NCBI GenBank assembly: GCA_011523845.1
Contig: WTFV01000008.1
Location: forward strand, 1 to 54,571
Direction of reading: 5' to 3'
DNA: 54,571 nucleotides
From: Acidobacteriota bacterium
Lineage (GTDB): Bacteria; Acidobacteriota; Vicinamibacteria; Vicinamibacterales; UBA8438
Part shown: piece by piece, positions 33,767 to 43,748 of the stretch
How positions within the stretch are numbered: the first letter of the stretch is position 1
Layout: each line of letters starts with the position of its first letter
Program-made: the position numbers and the translations under genes
The notes under the pieces: generated by a model
The model's database searches: none
What the model was told of the DNA's origin: nothing
Seen by the model: only the letters and a program-made list of their open reading frames with translations

Positions 33767-34702
33767 GTGTCCGACGGCTCGCGACCCGTCCCGTTCGCCC
33801 GCCTCGCCGGCGCGCTGGCGCTTCTCGTGCTCGTCACCGGCGCCTCGCCGGCGGGGGAGCAGCGTTCGGTGGTGCCCCGTTTCCGCTCCGGCGTCGACCT
33901 GGTCAAGGTGACGGCCACCGTGCGCGACGCCGAGGGACGCCTGGTCGGCGATCTGACCCGAGACGAATTCGAGATCCTCGAGGACGGTCGTCCCCAGCGC
34001 ATCACCCAGTTCGACCGGGGCCGCGTCCCCGTCAGCCTCGGCGTCGTCCTCGACGTCAGCCAGAGCATGCTCGGTCAGCGCATGGACGACGCGCGCGCGG
34101 CGTTGCGGCGCTTCCTGGTAGACCTGCTGGAGCCGGGCGACGAGGTCTTCCTGATGGTGTTCAACCACGATCCGCGGCTGGAGGCGCCGTGGACCCTCGG
34201 GCCGGGCCGGCTCCGGGGGCGGCTGGACGGCGTGCGGCCCTACGGGGCGACGGCGATCTACGACGCGCTGATGATGGCCCTGCCCATGTTCGCCGCCCGG
34301 GCCCACGACCGCGCAGCGGTCGTGCTGATCTCCGACGGGTCCGATACCGCCAGCGACGTGACCCTCGAGGACGTGCGCTGGCAGATACGACTGCACGACG
34401 CATTCGTCTACGCCGTCGGCATCGACGCCCCGGAGCGCCGCCCCATCAACGACCGCGTCAACGCCCGGCTGCTCCGGGCCGTCACGGCGGAGAGCGGAGG
34501 CTACGCGGAGGTCATCTCGGACAGCCCCGAGCTGGCCCCGGCCACCGAGCGGATCGCCGAGGAGCTGAACCACCAGTACACGCTCGCCTACGCGCCTGCC
34601 GCCCCTCCCGACGGCAGATATCACCGGATCCGGGTTCGGGTCCGCGGCGGCGATTATCACGTGCGGGCGCGCCGCGGGTACGTGGCGCTGCCGCGCCCGT
34701 GA
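33767..34702 (+). CDS. TIGR03436-type VWFA-domain protein
   Basis: A 311-residue secreted protein with an N-terminal signal region (about 10-30). The acidobacterial VWFA-related family block VDLVKVTATVRDAEGRLVGDLTRDEFEILEDG follows at about 44-77. A von Willebrand A domain (about 92-280) has a MIDAS-like DVSQSM. The GTG at 33767 has AAGGA upstream. These proteins are abundant in Acidobacteriota and are thought to act in adhesion or surface assembly; no partner is obvious here. Confidence 0.88.
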   Translation: MSDGSRPVPFARLAGALALLVLVTGASPAGEQRSVVPRFRSGVDLVKVTATVRDAEGRLVGDLTRDEFEILEDGRPQRITQFDRGRVPVSLGVVLDVSQSMLGQRMDDARAALRRFLVDLLEPGDEVFLMVFNHDPRLEAPWTLGPGRLRGRLDGVRPYGATAIYDALMMALPMFAARAHDRAAVVLISDGSDTASDVTLEDVRWQIRLHDAFVYAVGIDAPERRPINDRVNARLLRAVTAESGGYAEVISDSPELAPATERIAEELNHQYTLAYAPAAPPDGRYHRIRVRVRGGDYHVRARRGYVALPRP

Positions 34703-34871
34703 TGGCCTGCTGCAGCGGTTCTCCGGGACAACGGAGCGGCTCCCGAAGCGTCACGCTTGCTCTGGTTGATGCGCGCGGCAATGATTGCCTTTGTCGGCCG
34801 GTCCATTACTGCGTCGTAGCCCGTCGCAGCCGGGCCCCGGCCGCCGGCCGCTCCTCGTGTATCGTGAAGCA

Positions 34872-35621
34872 ATGGTCGTTCTGGAGGCGCGCGATCTGCG
34901 CAAGCGCTACCGCCGCGGGGATACGGAGGTCACGGCGCTCGACGGCCTGAGCCTGACCTCGGAAGCCGGCACGTTCACCGCGGTGGTCGGTCCGTCCGGC
35001 TGCGGCAAGTCGACGTTGCTGCACCTTTGCGGCGCCATGGATCGCCCTTCCGCGGGCGAGGTGCGGCTCGACGGGCGGTCGCTCGCCGACCTCGACGACG
35101 ACGCCCTGACGCGGCTGCGGCGCGACCGGATCGGCTTCGTGTTCCAGTTCTTCAACCTGCTGCCGACGCTGACCGTCGCCGAGAACATCGCGCTGCCGCT
35201 GCTGCTCGGCGGTCGCGAGCCGTCCGCGGCGATGGCGCGGGCGGCAGCGTGGGCCGAGCGGGTCGGCGTCTCCCACCGTCTCGACCACGCGCCGCCGCAG
35301 CTCTCCGGCGGCGAGGCGCAACGGACGGCGATTGCCCGCGCCGTCGTGCACGAGCCGGCGCTGCTCATCGCCGACGAGCCGACCGGCAACCTGGACAGCG
35401 GGAACGGCGCGCGCATCCTGGATCTGTTGCGGGAGGTCAACCGCCGGTCCGGCGCGGCGTTGCTGCTCGCCACCCACGACGCCACGGTGGCCGCGGCCGC
35501 GGATCGAACCGTCGAGATGCACGACGGGCGCATCGTGCGCGTCGAGTCCCGTTCCGGCGCGCGCGAGCCGGCGCCGGCCCCGGAGCTCGCCGCGGCGGAC
35601 GCGAAGGGTTCGGCGCCGTGA
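34872..35621 (+). CDS. ABC transporter ATP-binding protein (LolD/MacB type)
   Basis: A 249-residue ATPase with Walker [10 protein letters not shown] (about 41-49), Q-loop [15 protein letters not shown], signature [14 protein letters not shown], Walker [14 protein letters not shown] and an H-loop His in [10 protein letters not shown]. The sequence class pairs with FtsX-like permeases and exports or extracts lipids, lipoproteins or peptides. The ATG at 34872 starts the conserved domain. Its stop overlaps the permease GTG by 4 bases. Confidence 0.93.
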   Translation: MVVLEARDLRKRYRRGDTEVTALDGLSLTSEAGTFTAVVGPSGCGKSTLLHLCGAMDRPSAGEVRLDGRSLADLDDDALTRLRRDRIGFVFQFFNLLPTLTVAENIALPLLLGGREPSAAMARAAAWAERVGVSHRLDHAPPQLSGGEAQRTAIARAVVHEPALLIADEPTGNLDSGNGARILDLLREVNRRSGAALLLATHDATVAAAADRTVEMHDGRIVRVESRSGAREPAPAPELAAADAKGSAP

Positions 35622-38263
35622 CGGCAGGACGGCCGTCGCCGTCGCCGGCCGCGCGGGTGTCTCCCGCGCCCGCCGGGCTCTTCCGCACCTTCATCGCCAG
35701 GAACCTGCGGCAGCAGCCGTTGCGCAGCGCGGCCACCGTCGCCAGCCTCGCCGTCGGCGTGGCCGTGGTCGTGGCCATCCAGCTTTCCAACGCCAGCTCG
35801 GTGCGCGGCTTCTCGACCGCCCTCGACGCGTTGGCCGGCCGGACGTCGCTGGAGCTCACCGTGCCCGGCGTCGGCCTCGACGAGACCCGTCTGGCCAATC
35901 TGGGATGGTTGCGGGAGTACGGACTCGTCAGTCCGGTGATCGACGCCGACGTGCTGCTGGAGATCGCAACCGACGGTGCGGCGCCGGCCCTCGAAGCGGT
36001 GCGCCTGCTCGGCGTCGACATCCTGCGCGACCGCCCGTTTCGCGACTACCCGCTGGTGGACGGCGATGCGCCGCGCCTCGTGACCACGCAGGGATTCCTC
36101 GACCTGCTGACCGATCCGCGGGCGGTCATCCTGACCCGTCCGTTCACCCTCCGCCACGGGCTCGCCGTCGGCGACCCGGTCACGCTGGTCGCCGGCGAGC
36201 GGACCGTCTCGCTGCGCGTGACGGGTATCCTCGGCGACGAGGGGCCGGCGCGGGTTCTCGACGGCAACTTCGCCCTGATGGACATCGCCGCCGCCCAGTG
36301 GGCGGTCGGCCGCCTCGGGCGGGTCGATCGCGTCGACGTGCGTCTGGCGGACGGCGTCGACGTCGCGCGGGCCGAGCGGGAGATGGCCGCGCGGGTGCCC
36401 CCCGGCATCCTGGTGCGCCGCCCGTCGTCGCGCGGCGCCGAGGTGGAGCGGATGCTGCGGGCGTTCCAGTTCAACCTGACGGCCCTCAGCCTGATCGCGC
36501 TCCTCGTCGGGCTCTTTCTGGTCTACAACACGGTCTCGGTGTCGGTCATCACCCGGCGGAGCGAGATCGGCCTGCTGCGCACGCTGGGCGTGGCCCGCCG
36601 CGCCGTCGTCGGCCTGTTCCTGGGCGAGGCGGCCGCGCTCGCGGTGCTGGGGTGCGCGCTCGGGGCGCCGCTCGGCTGGCTGCTGGCGCACGGCGCGGTC
36701 CGGCTCACTTCCTCGACGGTGAGCCAGTTCTGGATCGCTTCCTCGGCTACGGTGCCGCCGCTCGAGCCGCGGATGGTGGGGCTGGCGTTCGCGGTCGGCC
36801 TGCCGCTCGCGCTGGTCGCTGCCGCGGCGCCGGCCCTGGAGGCTGCGCGCCTGACCCCGCTGGCCGCCGTGCGCCGCGACGATGACCTGGACGCGCGGGC
36901 GCGGCTGTCCCGCCGGTCGGTCGCGGGCCCGCTGGCCCTGTTCGCCGCCGGCGCCTGGCTGGCGGCGCAGGGGCCGGTCGGCGGCCTGCCGGTCTTCGGC
37001 ATGCTGGCCGCCCTGGCGGTGGTGCTCGGCGCGGGGATGGCGATGCCGGCGGTGCTGTTCTGCTTCCGGCGGTGGTGCGGCGCGGCCATGGCGCGCTGGC
37101 TGCGCGTCGAGGGGCGCCTGGCCCACGCCAACCTCGGCAGCGCGATTCCGCGCCTCTCCATCTCCGTCGCCGCGCTGGCCGTCAGCCTCGCCATGATGAC
37201 GGCCATCGCCATCATGGTCGGGAGCTTCCGGGAGACGGTGGTCTACTGGGTCGGGCAGACCCTGCAGGCCGACCTGTTCGTGTCCACCGCGCGCGGATCG
37301 CCCGCGGCCGAGCGAGGCGGCATATCGGCCGCGACGGAGGCCGTCATCGCCGGCCACCCGGCGGTCGAGGCGATCGACGGCTTCATGGGCATGGACGTGC
37401 CCTACGGCGGCTCGACGATCACCGTCGGGGCGGGCCGATTCGCCACCCGCCTGGAGCGCGGCGGGTTGCTGTTCAAGGACCCCGCGGATGGAACGGCCGC
37501 CATGAGCAGTGCGATCGGGCGCGATCGTGTCGTCGTGTCGGAGGCGTTCTCACTCAAGTACGACGCCGGCGCCGGCGACGAGGTCCAGCTTCCGACCCCG
37601 GCCGGGCCGACACCGTTCGAGGTCGCGGCAGTCTATTTCGACTATTCTAGCGACCGCGGGCTGGTGGTGATGGACGCCGGCACGTTCGAGCGCCATTTCG
37701 GGCCGGAACGGCCGAGCGGCCTGACCCTCTACCTGGCCTCCGGCGCCGACCCGCAGACGGTTCGCGATGAGCTCAACGCCGCCCTCGGGCCGGAGCGGCG
37801 CCTGTTCATCACGACCAACGCCGCGTTGCGCGCCGCCGTGCTGCGCGTCTTCGACGCGACGTTCGCCATCACCTACGCACTCGAGGTCATCGCCGTCGGC
37901 GTCTCCCTGTTCGGGATGGCCGCCACGCTGCTGACGCTGGTCCTGGAGCGGCGCCGCGAGATCGCGATGCTGCGCCTGGTGGGGGCAGACAGTGGGCAGC
38001 TCCGGCGGCTGATCGTCGTCGAGGCGGGCGTGCTCGGGGCGCTGACGCAGGCGGTCGGGCTGGTGGTCGGGCTGGCGCTGTCGCTGATTCTCATCTACGT
38101 GATCAACGTGCAGAGCTTCGGCTGGACGATCCAGTTCCACCTGCCGGTCGGCTTCCTGGCCCAGGCGACCGTGGCCATCGTGGCCGCCGCGGCGCTCGCC
38201 GGGCTGTATCCGGCCCGGCTGGCCGCGCGGTTCGAGTTGGGGGATGCCGGGGGGATTTCCTGA
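35618..38263 (+). CDS. FtsX-type ABC permease (two-domain)
   Basis: An 881-residue permease. An N-terminal TM (about 36-58) is followed by a large MacB-type periplasmic domain, a first FtsX domain around residues 285-410 ([19 protein letters not shown]), a second TM/periplasmic segment from about 430, and a C-terminal FtsX domain from about 745 ([20 protein letters not shown]) to the end. The GTG start overlaps the ATPase stop (GTGA). Together with the ATPase and the AttH-like gene downstream it matches the AttEFGH-type exporter layout. Confidence 0.92.
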   Translation: MTAGRPSPSPAARVSPAPAGLFRTFIARNLRQQPLRSAATVASLAVGVAVVVAIQLSNASSVRGFSTALDALAGRTSLELTVPGVGLDETRLANLGWLREYGLVSPVIDADVLLEIATDGAAPALEAVRLLGVDILRDRPFRDYPLVDGDAPRLVTTQGFLDLLTDPRAVILTRPFTLRHGLAVGDPVTLVAGERTVSLRVTGILGDEGPARVLDGNFALMDIAAAQWAVGRLGRVDRVDVRLADGVDVARAEREMAARVPPGILVRRPSSRGAEVERMLRAFQFNLTALSLIALLVGLFLVYNTVSVSVITRRSEIGLLRTLGVARRAVVGLFLGEAAALAVLGCALGAPLGWLLAHGAVRLTSSTVSQFWIASSATVPPLEPRMVGLAFAVGLPLALVAAAAPALEAARLTPLAAVRRDDDLDARARLSRRSVAGPLALFAAGAWLAAQGPVGGLPVFGMLAALAVVLGAGMAMPAVLFCFRRWCGAAMARWLRVEGRLAHANLGSAIPRLSISVAALAVSLAMMTAIAIMVGSFRETVVYWVGQTLQADLFVSTARGSPAAERGGISAATEAVIAGHPAVEAIDGFMGMDVPYGGSTITVGAGRFATRLERGGLLFKDPADGTAAMSSAIGRDRVVVSEAFSLKYDAGAGDEVQLPTPAGPTPFEVAAVYFDYSSDRGLVVMDAGTFERHFGPERPSGLTLYLASGADPQTVRDELNAALGPERRLFITTNAALRAAVLRVFDATFAITYALEVIAVGVSLFGMAATLLTLVLERRREIAMLRLVGADSGQLRRLIVVEAGVLGALTQAVGLVVGLALSLILIYVINVQSFGWTIQFHLPVGFLAQATVAIVAAAALAGLYPARLAARFELGDAGGIS

Positions 38264-38404
38264 TGGGTGGCGTCCATTCGCGCGTCGATGCGCTCGGCCG
38301 CGGCGAACGCGCCACGACACGGCGCCGGTGCGACTCGCCCGGAGAGCGGCAGCGGTGATTTGGATTCGCGGCGTCGACTTCGCTGTCGTGGCACGATAGT
38401 CGAC

Positions 38405-39580
38405 ATGAGAAGACAGGCAGGAGGCTGGCGTCGTGCCCGCGGCGTCGTGGGGGCGGCGGTCGTAGCCGGTGCGTTGGTCGCTTCGGGCGAGCAGGTCGCC
38501 GGTCAGGAGGAGAGCCGCGGCGACGCCGATCGGACGGCCTGGAAGTCCGCGGACCCCGGCTACACGCTGTCGTTTCCGCGCGACCACGCGGCGCATCCGG
38601 GCCATCGCATCGAATGGTGGTACTACACCGGCAACCTGCACGCGTCGGGCGGGCGCCGGTTCGGCTACCAGCTCACGTTCTTCCGCTTCGGCGTCGACCT
38701 GCAGCCGGTCAACCCGTCGCGCTGGGCGGTGCGCGACCTGTACATGGCGCACTTCGCGGTGACCGACGTCGAGAATCGCGGCCACCACGTCGCCGAGCGG
38801 CTGAACCGGGCCGGCATCGGCTGGGCGGGGGCGAGCACCGAGACGCTCCACGTCTGGAACGACGGGTGGTCCGTGACGCTCGAGGAGGGCGACTCACCGG
38901 TCCATCGGTTGACCGCGACCAGCGACGACGGCGGCCTGGCTCTGGACCTGCGGTTGGACCCTGTGGGGCCTCCGGTGCTGCACGGCGTGAACGGCTTCAG
39001 CCAGAAGGGGGCCGAGGTGGGCAACGCGTCCCACTACTACTCGCTGACGCGCCTGCGCACGACGGGGCGTCTCGTGGTCGACGGGGAGGTTGCCGACGTT
39101 CGGGGACTGAGCTGGATGGACCACGAATTCGGGACGAGCTTCCTGGAGCCGGCCCAGGCGGGCTGGGACTGGTTCTCGATCCAGCTCGAGGACGGGACCG
39201 ACCTGATGGTCTATGTCATGCGGCGCACCGACGGTGCGCGCGATCCCCGCTCGAGCGGCACGCTGGTGTCCCGGGCGGGAGCGGCCCATCTGCGTGTCGA
39301 CGACTACCGCCTGACGCCCGGGCGGCGCTGGACGTCCCCGTCGAGCGGCGCCGCCTATCCCGTGACGTGGCGCATCGAAATCCCGCCCCACGGGCTCGAT
39401 CTGGAGGTGACGGCCGCGGTCGACGCCCAGGAACTGGAGACCGGTCGTTCGACCGGGGTTACCTACTGGGAGGGGGCGATCGACGTGCGGGGCACACGCG
39501 ACGGCGTTCCCGTCGCCGGCTCCGGCTACCTGGAGATGACCGGCTACGCGGGCGCGCCGATGAGCACGGTGCTGCGGTAG
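38405..39580 (+). CDS. AttH/CrtC-like secreted lipocalin-family protein
   Basis: A 391-residue protein with a signal sequence (about 14-35). It has the AttH/carotenoid-hydratase fold: [66 protein letters not shown] and [11 protein letters not shown]. Members accompany FtsX-type ABC exporters, as here. The family includes hydroxyneurosporene synthase, but no carotenoid genes are nearby, so a lipid-binding role is more likely. Part of its coding sequence is duplicated at 40161-40240. Confidence 0.88.
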   Translation: MRRQAGGWRRARGVVGAAVVAGALVASGEQVAGQEESRGDADRTAWKSADPGYTLSFPRDHAAHPGHRIEWWYYTGNLHASGGRRFGYQLTFFRFGVDLQPVNPSRWAVRDLYMAHFAVTDVENRGHHVAERLNRAGIGWAGASTETLHVWNDGWSVTLEEGDSPVHRLTATSDDGGLALDLRLDPVGPPVLHGVNGFSQKGAEVGNASHYYSLTRLRTTGRLVVDGEVADVRGLSWMDHEFGTSFLEPAQAGWDWFSIQLEDGTDLMVYVMRRTDGARDPRSSGTLVSRAGAAHLRVDDYRLTPGRRWTSPSSGAAYPVTWRIEIPPHGLDLEVTAAVDAQELETGRSTGVTYWEGAIDVRGTRDGVPVAGSGYLEMTGYAGAPMSTVLR

Positions 39581-39598
39581 GCTGAACGAAGAGCTGCC

Positions 39599-39796
39599 AT
39601 GCCTCCGAAGATCCGCGAGTTGGTGGCGGAACTGGAGCGCGCGGGTTTCGTGGACCGTGGAGGGAAGGGAGATCATCGGAACTTCGTACACCCGAATGTA
39701 GCCAGAACCGTTACGATAGCGGGGCGGCTTGGCGACGACGCCCGCCGATATCAGATTCTCGCCGTCCGTCGAGCCGTCGAGGAGTCGCAGAGATGA
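39599..39796 (+). CDS. hicA: HicA toxin
   Basis: A 65-residue double-stranded-RNA-binding-fold mRNA interferase. It has KIRELVAELERAGFVDRGGKGDHRNFVHP with the catalytic His in the GDHRNF motif. The ATG is 18 bp after the AttH gene stop. It overlaps the antitoxin gene by four bases (ATGA), as is common for hicAB. Confidence 0.92.
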   Translation: MPPKIRELVAELERAGFVDRGGKGDHRNFVHPNVARTVTIAGRLGDDARRYQILAVRRAVEESQR

Positions 39797-40032
39797 AGGA
39801 GAGCGCGCGGTACCTCAAGATCGTGGAATGGTCGGATGAGGACGGCTGCTACGTGGCGAGTTGCCCCGGTCTTTTCCTCGGGGGATGCCATGGTACGGAT
39901 GAACGCGCTGTCTTCGCGGAATTGTGTGTGATTGTGGAAGAGACCATCGACCTGTATCACGCTGACGGAAAACCGTTGCCTCCGGCCACTGCCGGACGTG
40001 ATCTGGCGAGCAGGCTGCAGGACGTCGCGTGA
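39793..40032 (+). CDS. hicB: HicB antitoxin
   Basis: A 79-residue protein with the HicB fold: YLKIVEWSDEDGCYVASCPGLFLGGCHGTDERA, then ELCVIVEETIDLYHADGKPLP. It neutralises HicA. It is short and lacks a clear C-terminal DNA-binding domain, so regulation may depend on a different repressor or on the complex itself. Confidence 0.92.
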   Translation: MKESARYLKIVEWSDEDGCYVASCPGLFLGGCHGTDERAVFAELCVIVEETIDLYHADGKPLPPATAGRDLASRLQDVA

Positions 40033-40100
40033 CCGCCTGGTTCGGGTCTTGATCCTCACGCAAGGAACCCGGTAGGCGCAGCGCCCCGCATGGTCGTCGA

Positions 40101-40240
40101 TCAGCGCATGTGCTTCTTCGCGCGCTCCTGGTCGGCGGGGAGACGCTCGATGTCGAGGGCCTGAGCTGGATGGACCACGAGTTCGGGACGAGCTTCCTGG
40201 AGCCGGCCCAGGCGGGCTGGGACTGATTTTCGATCCAGCT
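40101..40240. pseudogene. Chimeric gene debris: VOC 3' end and AttH fragment
   Basis: Bases 40101-40127 match the 3' end of the VOC gene (40463-40489, minus strand) with one mismatch, including its stop. Bases 40161-40240 match AttH coding positions 39107-39186 with 77 of 80 bases identical, and one change turns a Trp codon into TGA. Neither fragment is a complete gene. The stretch 40033-40462 otherwise holds no gene that I can support. Confidence 0.75.
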
Positions 40241-40271
40241 GCGCCGCGCTCCGCCATCGGCCGGCCGCAGC

Positions 40272-40331
40272 CTGAGATGCGGCTACTGGACGTCCCTCCA
40301 GTTGAGATGGGTCTACTATCCATCCCTCCAG
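40272..40331 (+). repeat. Imperfect 30-bp tandem repeat
   Basis: Two 30-bp units (40272-40301 and 40302-40331) begin GAGATG and share the CCCTCCAGT end, with 23 of 30 bases identical. They lie in the non-coding stretch between debris and the VOC gene. Confidence 0.5.
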
Positions 40332-40462
40332 TGGATCGCATGTATCGGGCACCCCGTAGCGGGGTTGCATGGACGACCACGCCGCCTGAATTGCCGGGTT
40401 CCCGGGCGGGCCGGGGGAACGACGAGCAGGACCGCCTTCCGTCTCCGTGGCCAATCCGGCGG

Positions 40463-40897
40463 TCAGCGCATGTGCTCCTTCGCGCGCTCGGCCAGCTCCT
40501 CCGGGGTCAGGTTCTCTCGATGCGTCGCGATGGTCCAGAGGTTGCCGCTCGGGTCCTTCACGCTGGCGTTGCGGTCCCCCCAGAACATGTCGGTCGGTTC
40601 CTGCTGAGAGACCGCACCCGCCGCCAGCGCCCGCGCGTGCGTGGCGTCGGTGTCCGGCACGTAGATGTAGAGCATGCAGGGGAGCACGGGGATCTCGTCC
40701 TGCGCCCTGCCCATCATCACGTGCGAGTCGCCGATGAGGACCTCCGCGTGTCCCGTGCGGCCGTCCTGGCCGGGGATGCGCTCCTTTTCCACGGCATCGA
40801 ACGCGGCCCGCAGGAAATCGATGAGCCGGTCGACGTCCTCGACGACGAGGTACGGGGTCACCGTGTGGTAGCCCTCGGGAATCGGATTCACAGCCAT
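40463..40897 (-). CDS. VOC-family protein (PhnB/glyoxalase-like)
   Basis: A 144-residue protein with TVTPYLVVEDVDRLIDFLRAAFDA at the start, GHAEVLIGDSHVMMGRA in the middle and SVKDPSGNLWTIATHRENL at the end, which is the YdfH/PhnB-type VOC fold. The ATG at 40897 follows GGAGG by 8 bases. Its 3' end has a partial copy at 40101-40127. Substrate is unknown. Confidence 0.9.
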   Translation of the reverse strand: MAVNPIPEGYHTVTPYLVVEDVDRLIDFLRAAFDAVEKERIPGQDGRTGHAEVLIGDSHVMMGRAQDEIPVLPCMLYIYVPDTDATHARALAAGAVSQQEPTDMFWGDRNASVKDPSGNLWTIATHRENLTPEELAERAKEHMR

Positions 40898-40948
40898 CAG
40901 AACATCCTCCATTTTGCATGCGCGTCGCACTGTCGATGCCCGCCGGCG

Positions 40949-41359
40949 TCACTCGTCCGCGGCGTGACGTCGAACCGCTTCCAGGAACGTTCGGACCGGC
41001 TGCAGTCGATCGGCGGCCTGTACGACGCGTTCCAGATCGAGTGTGACGTATTCGTGCACCAAGACGTTGCGAAAACCGGGAAGACGATCGAGATCCGTGA
41101 GGGTGGCGTCGTCGACCAGGTTCAGGTTGCCGAGGTTGCGGACGGCCTCGGTGTAGTCGTCGAACGCCAGGCCGTGGCGTGCCGACAACTCGCTGGCGAT
41201 GTCGATCACGAGTTGGCAAACCGTGAGCAGCGAGAAGAGCACGTCGTTGTGGAGGGAGAGGTCGCGGCGCAGGGCGCTGGCGGAGATTCGGGGCCGCAAC
41301 TGCTCGAGATGGTCGAGGTGCTTCCTGAGCTCCGAGAGGCGCTCGACCAGAAACGTCAT
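40949..41359 (-). CDS. hepT: HepT-type toxin (DUF86)
   Basis: A 136-residue helical HEPN protein with the Rx4HxY motif RNVLVHEY near residue 106. The HEPN fold acts as an RNase. The ATG overlaps the stop of the nucleotidyltransferase gene (ATGA), which fits a HepT/MntA toxin-antitoxin operon. Confidence 0.9.
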   Translation of the reverse strand: MTFLVERLSELRKHLDHLEQLRPRISASALRRDLSLHNDVLFSLLTVCQLVIDIASELSARHGLAFDDYTEAVRNLGNLNLVDDATLTDLDRLPGFRNVLVHEYVTLDLERVVQAADRLQPVRTFLEAVRRHAADE

Positions 41360-41808
41360 CTGCCGAGTGCTTCCAGCGCCATCCGCCGGTAACGCTCCAG
41401 ATGCGGTGCGAGGTCCGCGGCCCGGATCTGGACGTCGCGCCGGAAGTCCCGCTCCAGGTCGCGATCGCGGCAGAACACCTCGATTCCGGTACGGATGATC
41501 CGCCGCGCGAGCAGCGGAGGAGCGTCGTTGAGGACCACGAGGTCGACGTCGTTGTTGCCCAGCGCGTGGATGAGGTCGCTCGTCAGCCGCACCCGGGAAT
41601 CGAAGCGCCGCTCGCGGGTCGGGACCAGCCGTCGATCCAGCAGCACGCCGACGTCGATGTCGCTCTCGCGGTGGGCGCGCGCGTTGCCGTGGCTCCCGTA
41701 CAGCCAGGCCGAGACGACCGCGGTGTCGCACGTGTCGCGGAAGTAGCCGCGCAGTCGCTCCTCGACCTGGGCGGACCCGGCGGTCGGTCGAGCGTCGTGT
41801 GCTCTCAT
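41356..41808 (-). CDS. mntA: MntA-type nucleotidyltransferase antitoxin
   Basis: A 150-residue protein with the GSx10DxD motif (GSHGNARAHRESDID, about 39-53) of minimal nucleotidyltransferases. In characterised pairs it AMPylates HepT and blocks its activity. It overlaps HepT by four bases and lies 24 bp after the acyl-CoA synthetase stop on the same strand. Confidence 0.9.
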   Translation of the reverse strand: MRAHDARPTAGSAQVEERLRGYFRDTCDTAVVSAWLYGSHGNARAHRESDIDVGVLLDRRLVPTRERRFDSRVRLTSDLIHALGNNDVDLVVLNDAPPLLARRIIRTGIEVFCRDRDLERDFRRDVQIRAADLAPHLERYRRMALEALGR

Positions 41809-41832
41809 CCGGACGAGTCCTCCGGGGCGCGT

Positions 41833-43737
41833 CTATCCGGCGCTCTTCGGGTAGCCAAGCCCCCGGAGCGCGTCGGTGATCTCGTCGAGGATCGCCGGGT
41901 CGTCGATTGTCGCCGGCGTCGTGTAGGGCTGGCCGTCGGCGATCTTCTTGACGGTGCCCCGGAGGATCTTGCCGGAGCGCGTCTTGGGAAGCCGCGGCAC
42001 GAGCGCGGCGGTCTTGAACGCGGCGACCGGGCCGATCGAGGCGCGCACCCGCTCGATCAGCTCCGGCACGATCTCGTCCGCGCCGCGCGTCACGCCCGCC
42101 TTGGTCACCACGAAGCCGACCGGGATCTCGCCCTTGATGGCGTCGGCGACCCCGACCACCGCGCACTCGGCCACGTCGGGGTGGAAGGCGAGCACCTCCT
42201 CCATGGCCCCGGTCGAGAGCCGATGCCCGGCCACGTTGATGATGTCGTCGACGCGGCTCATGATGTAGAGGTAGCCGTCCTCGTCCTGGTAGCCGGCGTC
42301 GCCGGTCAGGTAGAAGCCGGGGTAGCGCGACAGGTACGACTGCCGGTAGCCGTCGTCGTTGTTCCAGAGCGTCGGCAGGCAGCCCGGCGGCAGCGGCAGC
42401 TTCACGACCAGGGCGCCGATCTGCCCGGCCGGCATCTCGTTCCCGTCCTCGCCGAGCACCCGCACGTCGTAGCCCGGCACGGCCCGCGTCGGCGATCCCG
42501 GCTTGACCGGCAGCGTGCCGAGGCCGACGCAGTTGGCGGCGATGGCCCACGATGTCTCCGTCTGCCACCAGTGGTCGATGACCGGCACGCCGAGGCGGTC
42601 GCCCGCCCAGAGCAGGGTGTCCGGGTCGGATCGCTCGCCGGCCAGGAACAGCGTCCGGAACCGCGACAGGTCGCGGTTGCGCATGAAGGCGCCGTCCGGA
42701 TCCTCCTTCTTGATCGCCCGAAAGGCGGTCGGCGCCGTGAAGAGCACGTTGACCCCGTGATCCTCGATCACCCGCCAGAAGGCGCCCGGATCGGGCGTGC
42801 CCACCGGCTTGCCCTCGTAGAGGATGGTGGTCGCCCCGCGCAGCAGCGGGCCGTAGACGATGTACGAGTGGCCCACGACCCAGCCGATGTCCGACGCGGC
42901 CCAGTAGACCTCGCCGGCGCCGGCGCCGTAGACGTGCTCCATGCTCCAGTGCAGGGCGACGGCGTGCCCGCCGTTGTCGCGCACGACGCCCTTGGGCACG
43001 CCGGTGGTGCCGGAGGTGTAGAGGATGTACAGGGGGTCGGTCGCGGCCACCGGCACGCAGTCGGCCGGCTCGGCGCCGTCGCACGCCGCATGCCAGTCGA
43101 GGTCCCGGCCGTCGACGAGCGGCGCCTCGGCCTCCGGCCGCTGGAGGATGATCGCCCGCTCCGGCTTGTGCGACGACAGCTCGATGGCGGCGTCGAGCAG
43201 CGGCTTGTAGGGCACCACCCGGTCGACCTCGATGCCGCAGGAGGCCGAGAGGATCAGCTTCGGCTGCGCGTCGTCGATGCGGGCGGCCAGCTCCTTCGGC
43301 GCGAATCCGCCGAAGACCACCGAGTGGACGGCGCCGATGCGGGCGCACGCCAGCATGCCGATCACCGCCTCGGGCACCATCGGCATGTAGATGATCACGC
43401 GGTCGCCGGCTTCCACGCCTTGCGCCGCCAGCGCGCCGGCGACGCGCGCTACCTCGTCGCGGAGCTCGTTGAAGGTGAAGCGGCGCACCGTGCCGGTCAC
43501 CGGGCTGTCGTAGATCAGCGCGAGCTGCTTGCCGCGGCCGCGCTCGACGTGGCGATCGAGGCAGTTGTAGCAGGTGTTGAGCCGGCCGCCGGCGAACCAG
43601 CGGTAGAACGGCGGGTTGGCGTCGTCGCGCACCGTGTCCCAGCGCCGGTGCCAGAAGAGCGGCTCCGCGGCGGCGGCCCAGAAATCGAGCGGCTCGTCCT
43701 GTGCGCGCCGGTAGGTCTCTTCGTATACGGAGGGCAT
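41833..43737 (-). CDS. Acetyl/propionyl-CoA synthetase
   Basis: A 634-residue ANL enzyme with the ACAS N-terminal domain (FWHRRWDTV, FYRWFAGGRLNTCYNCLDRHVE), P-loop YTSGTTGVPKGVVRDNGG and the WWQTETSWAI motif. The C-terminal part has YLYIMSRVDDIINVAGHRLS and LPKTRSGKILRGTV with the catalytic Lys. Propionyl-CoA synthetase (PrpE) is the best fit because of the VVRDNGGHAVAL and WWQTETSW blocks; acetate use cannot be excluded. The ATG at 43737 precedes the conserved region; longer in-frame starts would add unrelated residues. Confidence 0.92.
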   Translation of the reverse strand: MPSVYEETYRRAQDEPLDFWAAAAEPLFWHRRWDTVRDDANPPFYRWFAGGRLNTCYNCLDRHVERGRGKQLALIYDSPVTGTVRRFTFNELRDEVARVAGALAAQGVEAGDRVIIYMPMVPEAVIGMLACARIGAVHSVVFGGFAPKELAARIDDAQPKLILSASCGIEVDRVVPYKPLLDAAIELSSHKPERAIILQRPEAEAPLVDGRDLDWHAACDGAEPADCVPVAATDPLYILYTSGTTGVPKGVVRDNGGHAVALHWSMEHVYGAGAGEVYWAASDIGWVVGHSYIVYGPLLRGATTILYEGKPVGTPDPGAFWRVIEDHGVNVLFTAPTAFRAIKKEDPDGAFMRNRDLSRFRTLFLAGERSDPDTLLWAGDRLGVPVIDHWWQTETSWAIAANCVGLGTLPVKPGSPTRAVPGYDVRVLGEDGNEMPAGQIGALVVKLPLPPGCLPTLWNNDDGYRQSYLSRYPGFYLTGDAGYQDEDGYLYIMSRVDDIINVAGHRLSTGAMEEVLAFHPDVAECAVVGVADAIKGEIPVGFVVTKAGVTRGADEIVPELIERVRASIGPVAAFKTAALVPRLPKTRSGKILRGTVKKIADGQPYTTPATIDDPAILDEITDALRGLGYPKSAG

Positions 43738-43748
43738 GAACCCGGATC

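Noticed and set aside
38405..39580. Carotenoid 1,2-hydratase (CrtC) in a pigment pathway
   Set aside because: The fold matches, but there are no carotenoid genes, and the ABC-FtsX neighbours fit AttH-type proteins better.
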